This document shows positions 19,705 to 20,576 of a DNA stretch of 20,576 bases, in pieces. The notes beneath the pieces are model-generated. The model worked only from the letters and a program-made list of their open reading frames with translations. It made no database searches and was not told the DNA's origin. The DNA lies in contig JAAAVE010000394.1 of assembly GCA_015679605.1 (NCBI GenBank), positions 1-20,576 of the forward strand, given 5' to 3'. A program made the translations under genes and the position numbers. The stretch is from Podila epigama. Its lineage: Eukaryota; Mortierellomycota; Mortierellomycetes; Mortierellales; Mortierellaceae. Position 1 is the first letter of the stretch; every line of letters begins with the position of its first letter.

Positions 19705-20576
19705 CTACTCCAGAGCCGACGAAATTCTTCTTGCAACTGTCAAATTCTTATCAGATATTGTTTTCGAGAAGGCATTCGCTAGTTCAGACAAGAGTTTCTC
19801 TACCGGATCATTTCCTGTGACAACAAGTTTCCTTGGTTGAGAAAGCAGACTCATCAGTTTCCGAGTGATATTTGCGACTTCAGTGGTGTTTGTCGCGTGG
19901 GGCTCGTCCAAGTCCTTTAAATAAAGACACACTTTGGATGTCTTCGTTTTCAGTGATCTGACAGCCAATTCTCTGAAGACACGGCTGTGTTTCACTTCGA
20001 ACTGGGAAAGGGAAAAGACAGTAATTGGCATCAATGGTACAGATCCATATCCACGAAGTGCCGCTCGACGTGTAGAGTAGGTTGCAGGGTGGCCAAAATA
20101 CGTCCGGACTTGGGCAAGGCCAAGAATGTCACCTTCAAATAAGTCTACATCCTGGTTTTCCTTCCTGAAATATATTCTTGTGGTGTGGTTCACTGGAAAC
20201 TCGGAACATCGACCGGGTCCAACAAGTGATTTTCCGTTATGGAGGCAGGATGTCACTAAGTAGTTATGGTTCTTAACTCCTACCACGAGTTTCCTCCGGT
20301 TAAATTCGCCCAGAACGTGGACGATCTTTAATTCGCCCTTGTACTGGATTGCCACTCCAACAGTTGGTATACTAGAAGGATACACGGAGAGGGACTCTGC
20401 ATGAGGATCCTCTAATCGATCTCTGTTGTACACTTCAGCGCAGAGAATTTCGAGCTGGTGGCTCCCGGTCGTCAGCTTGGCCCCAACGATGCGCTCCAGA
20501 CCAATGGTTCCACCACATTCTACTGCGCGAAGATGGATAGGAGACATACCGTCCAGTGTTGATAGGGTGTCATCAT
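19705..20576 (-). CDS. Hypothetical protein, 3' portion, runs off the window
   Basis: An uninterrupted minus-strand frame ending in TAG. An internal ATG at 20547 gives 280 aa, but the frame stays open to the window edge (DDTLSTLDG precedes that Met), so the true start is probably outside. The protein has ordinary complexity: a segment rich in beta-type residues (GVAIQYKGELKIVHVLG, RKLVVGVKNHNYLVTSC), then a more helical C-terminus ending in a Ser/Thr/Lys/Leu-rich stretch (EKLLSELANAFSKTI). The DGMSPIHLRAVECGG stretch loosely recalls an ankyrin-repeat start, but no second repeat follows. I do not recognise the family. The long intronless frame contrasts with the intron-dense neighbours. A minus-strand AATAAA about 50 bases downstream of the stop supports a real transcript. 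Confidence 0.55.
   Translation of the reverse strand, partial: DDTLSTLDGMSPIHLRAVECGGTIGLERIVGAKLTTGSHQLEILCAEVYNRDRLEDPHAESLSVYPSSIPTVGVAIQYKGELKIVHVLGEFNRRKLVVGVKNHNYLVTSCLHNGKSLVGPGRCSEFPVNHTTRIYFRKENQDVDLFEGDILGLAQVRTYFGHPATYSTRRAALRGYGSVPLMPITVFSLSQFEVKHSRVFRELAVRSLKTKTSKVCLYLKDLDEPHATNTTEVANITRKLMSLLSQPRKLVVTGNDPVEKLLSELANAFSKTISDKNLTVARRISSALE

Overview
The window reads as nuclear DNA from a filamentous or early-diverging fungus. Genes are closely packed and split by many short GT...AG introns, often with a CTAAC-like branch site before the acceptor. Proteins carry Gln/His-rich stretches, and the families are standard fungal ones. A Mortierella-like (Mortierellomycota) source is my best guess from general style only; no rRNA or marker gene fixes it.

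Layout: seven spliced genes lie head to tail on the + strand between about 0.86 and 18.7 kb, with gaps of roughly 250-475 bp. In order they encode: (1) an MLX/MAX-like bHLH-zipper transcription factor with a Gln/His-rich N-terminus; (2) a class I (Rpd3/HDAC1) histone deacetylase with an approximately 620-residue low-complexity tail; (3) a protein with an N-terminal SH3 domain, a long proline-rich linker and a C-terminal EH domain; (4) a small, probably mitochondrial helical protein; (5) the TFIIIB subunit Brf1; (6) a Vps5/sorting nexin-1 PX-BAR retromer subunit; (7) a glutathione S-transferase-like protein. I rebuilt each exon chain by hand. All are in frame, all splice sites are GT/AG, and the joined products keep their family motifs across the junctions (32 coding introns plus one likely 5'UTR intron).

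The right end (18.7-20.6 kb) differs. It holds a (TCA)n microsatellite, a Cys-rich minus-strand ORF that looks like a remnant, about 475 bp with no recognisable content, and the 3' part of a minus-strand gene of unknown family that runs off the window.

The genes do not form a pathway or cluster. Transcription and chromatin (1, 2, 5) and membrane traffic (3, 6) are each represented more than once, which may be chance. I found no CRISPR array, tRNA, rRNA, complete transposon or defence system. The least ordinary items are the HDAC tail, AATAAA hexamers overlapping or abutting stop codons in three genes, a shared CACTC-rich motif ahead of six genes, the SH3/EH architecture, and the two unassigned minus-strand reading frames at the right end.
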